DNA of 64,000 nucleotides, taken from the NCBI GenBank assembly GCA_040752115.1, contig JBFMFB010000012.1, positions 7,302 through 71,301 of the forward strand, given 5' to 3'. Source of the stretch: JBFMFB01 sp040752115. GTDB lineage: Bacteria > Pseudomonadota > Gammaproteobacteria > Burkholderiales > Sulfuricellaceae. Position 1 is the stretch's first letter. Every line of letters starts with the position of its first letter. Positions 38,658 through 47,400 of the stretch are shown piece by piece. The notes below the pieces were generated by a model, which saw nothing but the letters and a program-made list of their open reading frames with translations, had not been told where the DNA came from and did not search any database. Made by a program: the position numbers and the translations under genes.

Positions 38658-41333
38658 TCATTGCGGCGATCCCGGGAACCGCTTCCGCAGCTGGCCCGGA
38701 AGCTTCCTGGCCTCTTCCAGCAACAGCACGCTGGCGGCGACCAGCCCGGCCAGCCCCCAGTCATACAGACTCAAGTCCACGGTGCCAAATATGGCCTGGG
38801 CCGGGCTCCAGTGCACCACCACTACCTGCAATGCCACCACCCCGATCAGCGCACTCCACAGCTTGCCGTTGGCGAAAAACTGACGGTTGAAAGCGGTGCT
38901 GTGCTCGGTGCGGACGTTGAACACGTTGAAGAACTGGAACAGCACGAAAGTGGTGAAGGCCAGCGTCAAAGCGTGTTCAATCCCGCCGGACGACAACCCG
39001 TACGAAAACACCCCGATGGTGCCCGCCGCCATGATTGTGCCATAGGCAAGCAGGCGCCAGAAGCGCGGCAGGGTGAGAATGCGCGCTTCGGTGCTGCGTG
39101 GCGGCTCGTTCATTATGCTGGGGCGCGAGGGCTCCAGCCCCAGGGTCATGGCGGGAGGACCGTCCATGATGATGTTGATCCACAGAATCTGGACTGCCGT
39201 CAATGGAGTGGGCAACCCCAGCAACTGCGCGCCGACCACGGTCAGGATGGCGCCGACGTTGGTGGAGAGCTGGAAACGTACGAACTTGACGATGTTGTCG
39301 TAGATGGTGCGGCCTTCCTTGACCGCGCCGACGATGGTGGCAAAGTTGTCGTCGGTAAGCACCATGGTGGCGGCTTCCTTGGTCACCTCTGTGCCGGTGA
39401 TGCCCATCGCCACACCGATGTCGGCGTTCTTCAGCGCCGGGGCGTCGTTGACGCCGTCGCCAGTCATGGCGACGACATGGCCGCGCGCCTTCAGCGCCTG
39501 GACGATCTTGACCTTGTGCTCGGGCGCGACGCGGGCGAACACGGCAGTTTCCTCGATGTGGCTGGAAAGTTCGGCGACGTCGGCCCGGTCGAGTTCCGCG
39601 CCGGTCAGCACCGCACCTTCCAGGCCCAGTTCGCGGGCGATGGCGGCGGCGGTGACAGCGTGGTCGCCGGTAATCATCTTCACCTGAATGCCCGCCTGCC
39701 TGCACAGGCGGATCGCGTCGCGCGCCTCGGGCCGTGGCGGGTCGATGATACCGACCAGGCCGACCAAGGTCAGCCCCTGTGCCCAAACCATCAGATCGCC
39801 GGCGGGGTTGAATTGCTGCGCCGGAATGTCGCGACTGGCCACCGCCAGCACACGCATGGCCTGGCCAGCGAGACGGGCATTCTCTGCCTCGAAGGCGGCG
39901 CGGGTTTCATCGTCGAGAGGCGCCTCACCAACTACATCGAGATGCCGATCGGCACGCGTCAGCAGTACGTCGGGGGCGCCCTTGAGAACCATGCGTACCC
40001 GTTCGCCGTCATGATGGAAGGTGGCCATGAACTTGTGCGCCGAATCGAAAGGGATTTCGGCAATGCGCGGGCTGTGCTCGGCCAGGCTCTCGGGATCGGC
40101 TCCGCCCTTGGCGGCCAGCGCCAGCAGTGCACCCTCCGTGGGATCGCCGATGAGCTGGCCGTCACGGATACGGCTTTCGTTGCACAGGACAGCGGGCGCC
40201 AGCAATGGGAGAAAGTCCGGCAGCAGCGAATTGTCTTCTGCGGTGATCTCGCCCTCGCCGGCATAGCCCTCGCCCGAGACGGAAAAACGCCGCCCCCGGT
40301 AGAACAGCTTGCGCGCGGTCATCTGGTTGAGGGTCAAGGTGCCGGTCTTGTCGGAGCAGATCACCGAGGTCGAGCCCAAGGTTTCCACCGCCGACAGTTT
40401 TTTTACGATGGCGCGGTTCTTCGCCATGCGGTGCATGCCGATGGCCAACGTCACCGTCACCACCGCCGGCAGCCCCTCCGGGATGGCGGCCACGGCCAGG
40501 GCAATGGACGTCATGATAGTCTGCACCAGCGGAGCGCCGCGCAGGATGCCGAACGCGAAAATCAAGGTCACCACTGCGCCGGCGATGATGGCGAGGCGTT
40601 TGCCCAGTCCGTCGAGCTGGATTTGCAACGGAGTGGGGGTTTCCTTCGCCGACTCCAGCAGGTCGGTGATGCGGCCCATCTCGGTTTCCATGCCGGTGGC
40701 GGAGACCAGCGCCTCGATCCGGCCGCGGGTCACCACAGTGTTCATGAACACCATGTTGAAGCGTTCGGCCAGCGGGTGCTCCCCCGGCGGAAGCGCCTCG
40801 GCGTACTTGCCCACGGAGTGGGATTCTCCGGTCAATGCCGCTTCCGCCACCTCGGCATTGTGCGCCGCCAGCACACGGGCATCGGCGGGCACCCGGTCGC
40901 CCGCCTCCAGCAACACGATGTCGCCGGGGGCAAGACTCTCGGCGGGGATCTGCAGCACTTCGCCGCCACGCCGCACCCGGGCGTATTGCGCCAGCATCTT
41001 CTTGAGCGCAGCCAGTGTTGCCTCTGCGCGAAGCTCCTGGTAGAAACCGAGGCAAGCATTGAACACCACCACTATCAGGATCACCGCAGCGTCTTTGATG
41101 TCGCCGACAGCACCAGCCAGCGCCGCCGCACCGATCAGTACCACCACCAGCAGATCCTTGAACTGGTCCAGGAACTTCATCCAGGCCGGACGCGGCAGCT
41201 TTTCCGTGAGGCGGTTGGGCCCATGACGTTCCAACCGGCGCCGCGCTTCGGCCTCGGTCAAGCCGTGGATGGTAGTGTCCAGGCGGGTCAGCGCCTCATC
41301 GCCCGAAACCGACCAGACCGGTTGTTGCTTCAT
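38658..41333 (-). CDS. Cation-transporting P-type ATPase, PMR1/SPCA-like
   Basis: P2A-type ATPase, probably moving Ca2+ or Mn2+ across the inner membrane. I chose the ATG at 41333 (891 residues, MKQQPVWSVSGDEALTRLDT). The actuator TGES lies at 168-171, helix 4 has PEGLPA at 295-300, and the phosphorylated aspartate is Asp328 in DKTGTLT. Helix 6 has NIIMDGPPA, keeping the Asn and Asp of Ca2+ site II. Helix 5 has STNVGA where SERCA has NVGE, so the site I glutamate is missing, as in PMR1. Substrate cannot be fixed from sequence alone. Confidence 0.9.
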   Translation of the reverse strand: MKQQPVWSVSGDEALTRLDTTIHGLTEAEARRRLERHGPNRLTEKLPRPAWMKFLDQFKDLLVVVLIGAAALAGAVGDIKDAAVILIVVVFNACLGFYQELRAEATLAALKKMLAQYARVRRGGEVLQIPAESLAPGDIVLLEAGDRVPADARVLAAHNAEVAEAALTGESHSVGKYAEALPPGEHPLAERFNMVFMNTVVTRGRIEALVSATGMETEMGRITDLLESAKETPTPLQIQLDGLGKRLAIIAGAVVTLIFAFGILRGAPLVQTIMTSIALAVAAIPEGLPAVVTVTLAIGMHRMAKNRAIVKKLSAVETLGSTSVICSDKTGTLTLNQMTARKLFYRGRRFSVSGEGYAGEGEITAEDNSLLPDFLPLLAPAVLCNESRIRDGQLIGDPTEGALLALAAKGGADPESLAEHSPRIAEIPFDSAHKFMATFHHDGERVRMVLKGAPDVLLTRADRHLDVVGEAPLDDETRAAFEAENARLAGQAMRVLAVASRDIPAQQFNPAGDLMVWAQGLTLVGLVGIIDPPRPEARDAIRLCRQAGIQVKMITGDHAVTAAAIARELGLEGAVLTGAELDRADVAELSSHIEETAVFARVAPEHKVKIVQALKARGHVVAMTGDGVNDAPALKNADIGVAMGITGTEVTKEAATMVLTDDNFATIVGAVKEGRTIYDNIVKFVRFQLSTNVGAILTVVGAQLLGLPTPLTAVQILWINIIMDGPPAMTLGLEPSRPSIMNEPPRSTEARILTLPRFWRLLAYGTIMAAGTIGVFSYGLSSGGIEHALTLAFTTFVLFQFFNVFNVRTEHSTAFNRQFFANGKLWSALIGVVALQVVVVHWSPAQAIFGTVDLSLYDWGLAGLVAASVLLLEEARKLPGQLRKRFPGSPQ

Positions 41334-41352
41334 GTCCTGCACGAATGTTTCC

Positions 41353-41507
41353 TTAGTAAAGCGCGTAGCTATCAAGCCGATGATTTGCCACCGGCGCCAG
41401 CCCGGCCAAGGCGGTAACGTCATGGCCGGGAGCGGCCATACCGATCAGATGCCGCGCCGCGCGGTCGGAGTTTTCCGAGCCGTCCACCGGCAGCAAGATT
41501 TAAGCGT
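41353..41507 (-). pseudogene. Decayed universal stress protein, N-terminal part
   Basis: From 41499 the minus strand translates as ILLPVDGSENSDRAARHLIG and continues MAAPGHDVTALAGL before a TAA at 41353. VDGSE is the ATP-binding start of UspA proteins. An AGGAGG lies upstream, but the expected start reads ACG (41507-41505), and a base appears lost from the following A-run (ctt aaa tc), putting the frame out of register. The rest of the gene is absent, with the P-type ATPase starting 20 bp further on. Confidence 0.75.
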
Positions 41508-41607
41508 ACAGCCTCCTGCTCACTTGCCCCCCAGGCAGTTTACAACAAGCCGACCGCACGAAGTTTTGGCGCTTCGCCCAGTAAAGGTATTATCCTTAAA
41601 ACGGCAG

Positions 41608-41755
41608 TTAACCACGAATGACACGAATTTTCACGAACGAGCACAAATAGTTAGGACATAATTTCGCCTCCCCTAACGGATGAGCCAAGCAAGAATGGTT
41701 AATTCGTTGATTATTCGTGAACATTCGTGCCTCATTTGTGCAAATTCGTGGTTAA
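41608..41755. repeat. Long inverted repeat of the ttaaccacgaatgacacgaa family
   Basis: The left arm (41608-41648) reads TTAACCACGAATGACACGAA and onward. The right arm (41711-41755) ends with the reverse complement, CAAATTCGTGGTTAA. The arms are made of 8-11 base units (cacgaat). It occupies part of the 487-bp divergent gap between the ATPase gene and the CREST gene. Apart from this element and the Usp fragment I see no gene in that gap. Confidence 0.75.
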
Positions 41756-41820
41756 TCGCTTTTTTAGGATTATTGAGACACTCGCGGCGCCAATGCCGAC
41801 ATTTTTCCGGATCTGGCCCC

Positions 41821-42639
41821 ATGACCCGTTCTGCTTCGCCACACCACGACGGCAACCACCCCCGCCGGACGCGCCTGTTGCTGCTTGTGCTGCTTACTGT
41901 GGCGGTGGGCGTCCTCGCCGCCTCCCTGCCGCCCGTTCCGCAGTGGCCCAGCTACCACGACTTCGCCGACCGACGCGCCTTCCTGGGCCTGCCCAACTTC
42001 CTCAATGTGGCCTCCAACGGCCTGTTCGTGCTGGCGGGCGCGGCCGGCCTGCGTTGGCTCCTCGCCACGGGAGGAAATGCAGCCTTCCGGCAGCGCCGCG
42101 AACGCTGGCCGTATCTGGCATTCTTTCTCGGCCTGGCGCTGACTGGCGTCGCCTCGGCCTGGTACCATCTGGAACCCGACAACGGGCGGCTGCTGTGGGA
42201 CCGCCTGGCGCTGACCATTGCCCTCATGTCCTGGCTGGCGGCGATCATCGTCGAGCGCGTCGGCGTCGCAGCGGGGCTGGCGCTGTTGCCGGCGCTCCTG
42301 GCTGCGGGGGCGGCCTCCGTGCTCTACTGGGGCGCCACCGAGGCGTTGGGGGCGGGCGATCTGCGCCCTTACGGCATGGTGCAGTTCTACCCGGCGCTGC
42401 TGATTCCGCTGCTCATCCTGCTGTTTCCACCCCGCTACACCCGCGGCGGCGATGCGCTGGCGGTGCTCGGCTGGTACACCGCGGCGCTCGGCGCCGAATT
42501 CCTCGACCGGCAGATTTTCGCCCTGGGCGGGATCGTCAGTGGCCATACCGTCAAGCACGTCTGCGCCGCTCTGGCCGCCTGCTGGGTGCTGCGCATGCTC
42601 AGGCTGCGGCGGCCCTGCGGTCGCGGTGAAAATCCATGA
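41821..42639 (+). CDS. CREST-superfamily (alkaline ceramidase-like) membrane hydrolase
   Basis: Multi-pass membrane protein of 272 residues with about seven hydrophobic segments. The zinc-hydrolase signature of alkaline ceramidases is complete: Ser112 and His116 in SAWYH, Asp127 in LLWDRLA, and His242 and His246 in GHTVKH. The spacings (4, 11 and 4) equal those of human ACER3 Ser77-His81-Asp92 and His217-His221. I chose the ATG at 41821; earlier in-frame codons run through the repeat. Its stop overlaps the next start by 4 bp. It probably hydrolyses an amide-linked lipid, but the substrate is unknown. Confidence 0.8.
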   Translation: MTRSASPHHDGNHPRRTRLLLLVLLTVAVGVLAASLPPVPQWPSYHDFADRRAFLGLPNFLNVASNGLFVLAGAAGLRWLLATGGNAAFRQRRERWPYLAFFLGLALTGVASAWYHLEPDNGRLLWDRLALTIALMSWLAAIIVERVGVAAGLALLPALLAAGAASVLYWGATEALGAGDLRPYGMVQFYPALLIPLLILLFPPRYTRGGDALAVLGWYTAALGAEFLDRQIFALGGIVSGHTVKHVCAALAACWVLRMLRLRRPCGRGENP

Positions 42640-43850
42640 ACCCGGCATTGGCGGCGGGGGCGCCTGCCCCGCAACCAGGCGCCCAATTTCCGCGCGGAAG
42701 CGCCTGGGCCATGCTGGTCTGCCTGCTGTTGCTGGCCGGCTGTGCGCCGACGCGCGGCTATGAGTCGCTGCTGGCGCTCATCGACGCCGGCGCAGGCGAC
42801 GGCCCTTCCCGATTGAAAACCGTCACCGCCAGCCCGGCGCGAACACCCGTCTCCTATGTGATCGCCGGACGCCTTCACCGCGGCGACTTGTACCTGCCTG
42901 GCACGGGCGCACCCGAGGCCGCAATCGTGCTGGTACCCGGCGCGGTGCCCGGCGGCAAGGACGACCCGCGTCTTGCGGCCTTCGCCGCGACACTCGCTCG
43001 CGTCCGCTTCGCGGTGCTCGTTCCGGATCTGCCGGGCTTCCGCGATCTACGCATCCAGCCGACGGACGCTCGCGTGGTGGCGGACGCCTTCGCCTACCTC
43101 GCCAGCCGCCCGGAACTTGCGCCCGGAGGGCGCGCTGGCATCGGCGCTTTCAGCTATGCGGTGGGACCGGCGGTGCTGGCGGCGCTGGAAGAAGATATTC
43201 GGGACCGGGTGCGCTTCGTCCTGGGGGTGGGAGGCTATCACGACCTGGCGCGCGCCGTCTCCTACTTCACCACCGGCTGGTTCGAGCACGAGGGCCGCTG
43301 GCATTACCTCAAGCCGGACGACTACGGCAGGATGGTGTTCGCCAAGAGCAGCCTGCCCCACCTGCCGCCGCGCGACCGGGTGATCGTGGAGCAGATGGTT
43401 GCCATCAAGCTCAAGGATGTCGCGGCGGACATCTCCCGCCTCGCGCCCGGCCTCGGGCCAGAGGGCAGGGCGGTGTACGCGCTCCTCACCAATACCGACC
43501 CGGGGCGCGTGCCGCAACTCACCGCGGCGCTGCCGCCCGGCCTGCGCGCCGACATTGCCGCGTTGTCCCTGCACAACAAGGATATCGGCCGCCTCAGGGC
43601 GCGCCTGATCCTGGTGCACGGCGAGAACGACAATCTCATTCCCTACCCGGAAAGCATCGCCCTGGCCGCCGCCGCCCCGCCCGGCCAGGCGCGCCTGTTC
43701 ATCATCCGGCGCATCCTCGGCCACGTTGACTTGTCGCCGTCGCCCATCCTCAGCAGGGAATTCCTCGGCCGCGAGCTGCCCGATGCATGGCGCATGTGGC
43801 GCGCGGTGGACGCGCTGCTGGCCGAGCGTCAGGCGGAGATCGGGGCATGA
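42636..43850 (+). CDS. Alpha/beta hydrolase, putative lipoprotein
   Basis: 404 residues. A hydrophobic segment ends in the lipobox LLAGC (Cys36), suggesting a lipid-anchored envelope protein. The hydrolase core follows: IVLVPGAVPGGKDDP as a likely oxyanion loop, Ser173 in GAFSYAVG as nucleophile (the usual GxSxG is not exact), Asp in VHGENDNLIP, and His in ILGHVDL. The substrate is not predictable. Both ends overlap neighbours by 4 bp (ATGA), so the three genes are translationally coupled. Confidence 0.75.
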   Translation: MNPALAAGAPAPQPGAQFPRGSAWAMLVCLLLLAGCAPTRGYESLLALIDAGAGDGPSRLKTVTASPARTPVSYVIAGRLHRGDLYLPGTGAPEAAIVLVPGAVPGGKDDPRLAAFAATLARVRFAVLVPDLPGFRDLRIQPTDARVVADAFAYLASRPELAPGGRAGIGAFSYAVGPAVLAALEEDIRDRVRFVLGVGGYHDLARAVSYFTTGWFEHEGRWHYLKPDDYGRMVFAKSSLPHLPPRDRVIVEQMVAIKLKDVAADISRLAPGLGPEGRAVYALLTNTDPGRVPQLTAALPPGLRADIAALSLHNKDIGRLRARLILVHGENDNLIPYPESIALAAAAPPGQARLFIIRRILGHVDLSPSPILSREFLGRELPDAWRMWRAVDALLAERQAEIGA

Positions 43851-44899
43851 GCCGGACGCGGCTGTTCATGCTCGCGGCATCCGGAATGCGCCGCCCTGGC
43901 ATGATCAGGCGCTGGCGCCGCATCATGCTGTGGCTTGCCCCGGTTGTCGCGTTGCTGGGGGGGCTTTGGTACATGACAAACATGCCCGGACGCCCTCATG
44001 CTGGAGCGCTGCCGCCGCTCACCAATGAGGAGGCGCAACTGCGCGACCGGTTGGGCCTGCATGTAGGGGCGCTGGCAGGACGGATCGGGGAGCGGCATCC
44101 ATGGCGGCCGGAGGCGCTGGAGGAAGCCGCTTCCTACATCGAGGCCGCGCTGCGGAGTTCGGGTTACGCCGTGACCTCGCAGTCCTTCACCGTGGCGGGC
44201 AAGACGGTGCGCAACATCGAGGCCGAGCTTGTCGGCACCTCGGCGCCCGGCGAGATCGTGCTGGTCGGAGCGCATTACGACACGGTGCGGGGTACCCCGG
44301 GGGCGAACGACAACGCCAGCGGCATCGCCGCCATGCTCGAGATCGCGCGCCTGCTGGCAGGACGGCCCTCCCGGCGCAGCGTGCGTTTCGTCGCTTTCGT
44401 CAACGAGGAACCGCCCTTCTTCTACACCGGGGACATGGGCAGCCGCCACTATGCGCAACGGACACGGGCACGCGGCGAAAACATTGCCGCCATGCTGTCG
44501 CTGGAGACTCTCGGCTACTACACGGATGCGCCGGACAGCCAGCGTTACCCGTTCCCCTTCGGCCTGGTTTACCCCGGCACGGGCGATTTTGTTGCCTTCG
44601 TCGGCAACCTCGCCTCGCGCGAACTGGTGCGCGGCTGTGTCCGCTCCTTCCGCTCCCATACCGCCTTTCCCTCGCAGGGGCTGGCCGCGCCGGGATGGAT
44701 GGGGAGCGTGCACTGGTCTGATCACTGGTCGTTCTGGAGGGAGGGCTACCCCGCGCTCATGGTCACCGATACTGCCCTGTTCCGCTATCCTGATTACCAC
44801 GCCCGCAGCGACACACCGGACAAGCTGAACTACGAGCGTCTTGCCCGGGTCACGTCGGGGCTGGCGCGGCTAACGGTGGAACTGGCGCGCGGGCGATAG
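43847..44899 (+). CDS. M28 family zinc metallopeptidase, membrane-anchored
   Basis: From the ATG at 43847 (inside the preceding stop) it has 350 residues. A basic N-terminus and one hydrophobic helix (about 27-44, MLWLAPVVALLGGLWYM) anchor a periplasmic catalytic domain. Metal ligands of M28 aminopeptidases are present: His143 in GAHYDT, Asp155 in GANDNASG, and Glu-Glu in FVNEEPPF. SDHWSFWREGYPALM and a late HARSDTPDKL also match. It probably cleaves N-terminal residues or related amides and is the last gene of the three-gene unit. Confidence 0.85.
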   Translation: MSRTRLFMLAASGMRRPGMIRRWRRIMLWLAPVVALLGGLWYMTNMPGRPHAGALPPLTNEEAQLRDRLGLHVGALAGRIGERHPWRPEALEEAASYIEAALRSSGYAVTSQSFTVAGKTVRNIEAELVGTSAPGEIVLVGAHYDTVRGTPGANDNASGIAAMLEIARLLAGRPSRRSVRFVAFVNEEPPFFYTGDMGSRHYAQRTRARGENIAAMLSLETLGYYTDAPDSQRYPFPFGLVYPGTGDFVAFVGNLASRELVRGCVRSFRSHTAFPSQGLAAPGWMGSVHWSDHWSFWREGYPALMVTDTALFRYPDYHARSDTPDKLNYERLARVTSGLARLTVELARGR

Positions 44900-44956
44900 C
44901 CCTAGCCCGGATGTTTCATGCGCAACCTGCTTGTCTGTGCGGCTCGCGGCACGGCT

Positions 44957-45052
44957 TCAGTAGCACAACAGCACGTCGCAGTCCGCCGCATTGGCCACGT
45001 CCTTGCTGACGTGGCGCGTGATATTCCGTCGTTCAGTCCCGCTTGGCGCATC
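44957..45052 (-). pseudogene. Possible C-terminal remnant of a universal stress protein
   Basis: In one minus-strand frame 45052-44957 reads DAPSGTERRNITRHVSKDVA then NAADCDVLLCY and a stop. The CDVLL ending after a conserved helix fits the C-terminus of Usp proteins. Upstream in that frame are stops, and nothing resembles the rest of the domain. The orientation and order relative to the N-terminal piece at 41353 do not allow both to come from one gene by a simple insertion. Confidence 0.45.
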
Positions 45053-45100
45053 CAGTCATCATGATCGGTATCGTAAACATGCAGCACCTCGATCCGCGCA

Positions 45101-45850
45101 TCATGATTTCTGGCGGGTCAGCAATTCCATGAAATCACCCGGAACCGGAAAAACGATGGTATTGGTCTTGTCCCCGGCGATGGCAGCGAGCGTCTGCAGA
45201 TAGCGCAACTGCATCGCCTCCGGCTGGTGTGCCAGCATTTGCGCAGCCTGCAGCAGCTTCTCCGAGGCTTGCAGTTCGCCCTCGGCATGGATCACCTTGG
45301 CGCGTCGCTCCCGCTCCGCTTCGGCCTGCTTCGCAATGGCGCGCACCATCGACTCGTCGATGTCGACATGCTTGATTTCCACATTGGCCACCTTGATTCC
45401 CCAAGTGTCGGTTTGCGCGTCCAGCACCTGCTGGATGTCCAGGTTGAGCCGCTCGCGCTCGGACAGCATTTCATCCAGTTCGTGCTTGCCGAGCACAGCC
45501 CGCAGCGTGGTCTGCGCGAATTGGCTGGTGGCATTGAGAAAGTCCTCGACCTGAATGATCGCCTTCTGCGGATCGACCACACGCAGATACACCACGGCGC
45601 TGACCTTGACCGAGACGTTGTCGCGCGAAATCACGTCCTGGGTCGGCACATCGAGCACTACCGTGCGCAGATCGACACGCACCATCTGCTGAACGCCGGG
45701 AATCACGACCACCAGGCCCGGCCCCTTGACCTTCCAGAATCGGCCGAGCATGAACACCACGCCGCGCTCGTATTCGCGCAGGATGCGAAATGATGCGGCG
45801 ACCAACACGACGATCGCCAGTGCGGTGCCGCCGAACCCCAACTCAAACAT
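45101..45850 (-). CDS. Slipin (stomatin/prohibitin-like SPFH protein)
   Basis: Membrane microdomain scaffold. I chose the ATG at 45850 (249 residues, [20 protein letters not shown]), which has AAGGAGAG upstream. One N-terminal membrane segment (about 7-21) is followed by the SPFH domain with [20 protein letters not shown] and [21 protein letters not shown] coiled coil rich in Ala/Glu ([20 protein letters not shown]) comes next. It lies downstream of an nfeD gene, the classic pairing in which the NfeD protease acts on the stomatin C-terminus. Confidence 0.93.
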   Translation of the reverse strand: MFELGFGGTALAIVVLVAASFRILREYERGVVFMLGRFWKVKGPGLVVVIPGVQQMVRVDLRTVVLDVPTQDVISRDNVSVKVSAVVYLRVVDPQKAIIQVEDFLNATSQFAQTTLRAVLGKHELDEMLSERERLNLDIQQVLDAQTDTWGIKVANVEIKHVDIDESMVRAIAKQAEAERERRAKVIHAEGELQASEKLLQAAQMLAHQPEAMQLRYLQTLAAIAGDKTNTIVFPVPGDFMELLTRQKS

Positions 45851-45891
45851 GGTTACTCTCCTTAAAAGTGAAGCTCGCACAGCCAGCCTTC

Positions 45892-45920
45892 GTCCCCCTC
45901 TCCCACTTACGGGGGAGGGC
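45892..45920. repeat. Hairpin of the ccctccccc/gggggaggg family, nfeD-slipin gap
   Basis: CCCCCTCTCCC and GGGGGAGGG pair around a short loop. The same wording occurs at 47456-47479 inside the mutY tail. No T-run follows. Confidence 0.5.
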
Positions 45921-45935
45921 AACGGGGCATGCCCG

Positions 45936-47318
45936 TCAGGTTTCCGCTTCCGTGGGCTCGACCTGGAGCACCAGGCCGTCTCGGGCCAGAACGCGCACTT
46001 TCTGCCCGCGCCGCAAGTGGGATCGGGTCCGCACGCGCCAGTTCTCGCCGTGAATCCGCGCCCATCCTTCAGTTTCGGCAAACTCCAGCATTTCGCCGAC
46101 GCTGCCGACCAGGTCCTCGTCGCCGCTCACCACCCGGCGCCGCCGTGCCTTCAGCGCCATGCCGCCGACCAGCCCGAGCAGGAGCGCGCTCGCCACGGCG
46201 ACGGCGACGATCAGCCCGAGGGGAATGCCGAAGCCCGGCAGTTCGGTGTCGATCAGGATCAACCCGCCGACCACGAAAGCGGCAATGCCCCCGATGCCGA
46301 GCACGCCGAAGCCGGGAAAAAACGCCTCCGCGACCATGAACGAAATGCCCAGCAGGATCAGTGCCATCCCGGCGTAGTTCACCGGCAGCAGATGCAGGGC
46401 ATACAGCGCCAGCAGCAGGCAGATCGCGCCGAGCACGCCGGCCACGCCGAAACCGGGCGAGGTGAACTCGAAGAACAGCCCGTAGACGCCGATCATCATC
46501 AGGATCAGCGCGATGCTGGGGGCGGTGATGACCGCCAGCAGCCTGGTGCGCCAGTCCGGCTCGTAACTGAGCAGCAACACGTCGGCGGTCGCCAGCAGGA
46601 CCTCCCCGCCTGGCATGTTCACCTTCCTGCCGTCGAGTTGCCGCAACAACTGGGGCAGGTCGGCGGCAACGTAGTCAACCACCTTGAGCTTCAGCGCATC
46701 CTCGGCCGGCACGCTCACCGCCTCGCGCACCGCCTGCTCCGCCCATTCCGCGTTGCGGCCGCGCATCTGCGCCAGGCTGCGGATATAGGCGGCCGCATCG
46801 CTGACCTGCTTCCGGCTCAGGGCCTGTCTGGAGGTGCCGGCCGGAGCCTGGGCATCACCGGGTTTCGCTTCGTCCCCGGCTCGCCTTGGCGCAGGCTTCT
46901 CCGGTTCGGGAAAATCGGGGGGCACGCCGATCTGCACCGGAGTGGCGGCCCCCAGGTTGGTGCCCGGCGCCATCGCGGCGACGTGGCTGGCGTAGAGGAT
47001 GTAGGTGCCGGCGCTGGCGGCGCGCGCACCGCTCGGCGCGACATAGGCCGCCACCGGCACTGGCGAGGCAAGAATCGCCTTGATGATCTGGCGCATCGAA
47101 GGATCGAGTCCGCCCGGCGTATCCATCTGCAGCACCGCCAGTTGAGCTTTCTGCCCGGCGGCATGCGCCAAGCCGCGCACCACGTAGTCCGCCGTCGCGG
47201 GGCCGATCGCCCCATCGATCTTCAGCACCATCACCGGCGGCGAAGCCGCCACCAGCCAGCCGGGCGCAAGAAGCAGCAGCGCCAGGCAAAGTGCAGCTTC
47301 GCGTGTTCGCGTTCTCAT
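45936..47318 (-). CDS. NfeD-like membrane serine protease
   Basis: From the ATG at 47318 it has 460 residues with a signal peptide ([20 protein letters not shown]). The N-terminal ClpP-like domain holds Ser102 in [10 protein letters not shown], and a downstream lysine in [16 protein letters not shown] is the probable Ser-Lys dyad partner. About five membrane helices follow. The C-terminus is an OB-fold NfeD domain ([20 protein letters not shown]). It is the long form of NfeD, 85 bp ahead of the slipin gene. Confidence 0.92.
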   Translation of the reverse strand: MRTRTREAALCLALLLLAPGWLVAASPPVMVLKIDGAIGPATADYVVRGLAHAAGQKAQLAVLQMDTPGGLDPSMRQIIKAILASPVPVAAYVAPSGARAASAGTYILYASHVAAMAPGTNLGAATPVQIGVPPDFPEPEKPAPRRAGDEAKPGDAQAPAGTSRQALSRKQVSDAAAYIRSLAQMRGRNAEWAEQAVREAVSVPAEDALKLKVVDYVAADLPQLLRQLDGRKVNMPGGEVLLATADVLLLSYEPDWRTRLLAVITAPSIALILMMIGVYGLFFEFTSPGFGVAGVLGAICLLLALYALHLLPVNYAGMALILLGISFMVAEAFFPGFGVLGIGGIAAFVVGGLILIDTELPGFGIPLGLIVAVAVASALLLGLVGGMALKARRRRVVSGDEDLVGSVGEMLEFAETEGWARIHGENWRVRTRSHLRRGQKVRVLARDGLVLQVEPTEAET

Positions 47319-47400
47319 GTCCTGGCGCCCCCCGCCGTTACAAGAGCAGACCGTCCGCATACGCCACGCCGGCCGGACAACCAATGAGATGTTGTTTCGA

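Noticed and set aside
44902..45087. A 61-codon minus-strand open frame
   Set aside because: The conserved-looking Usp residues are in a different frame, and this frame gives an implausible Cys- and Arg-rich peptide.
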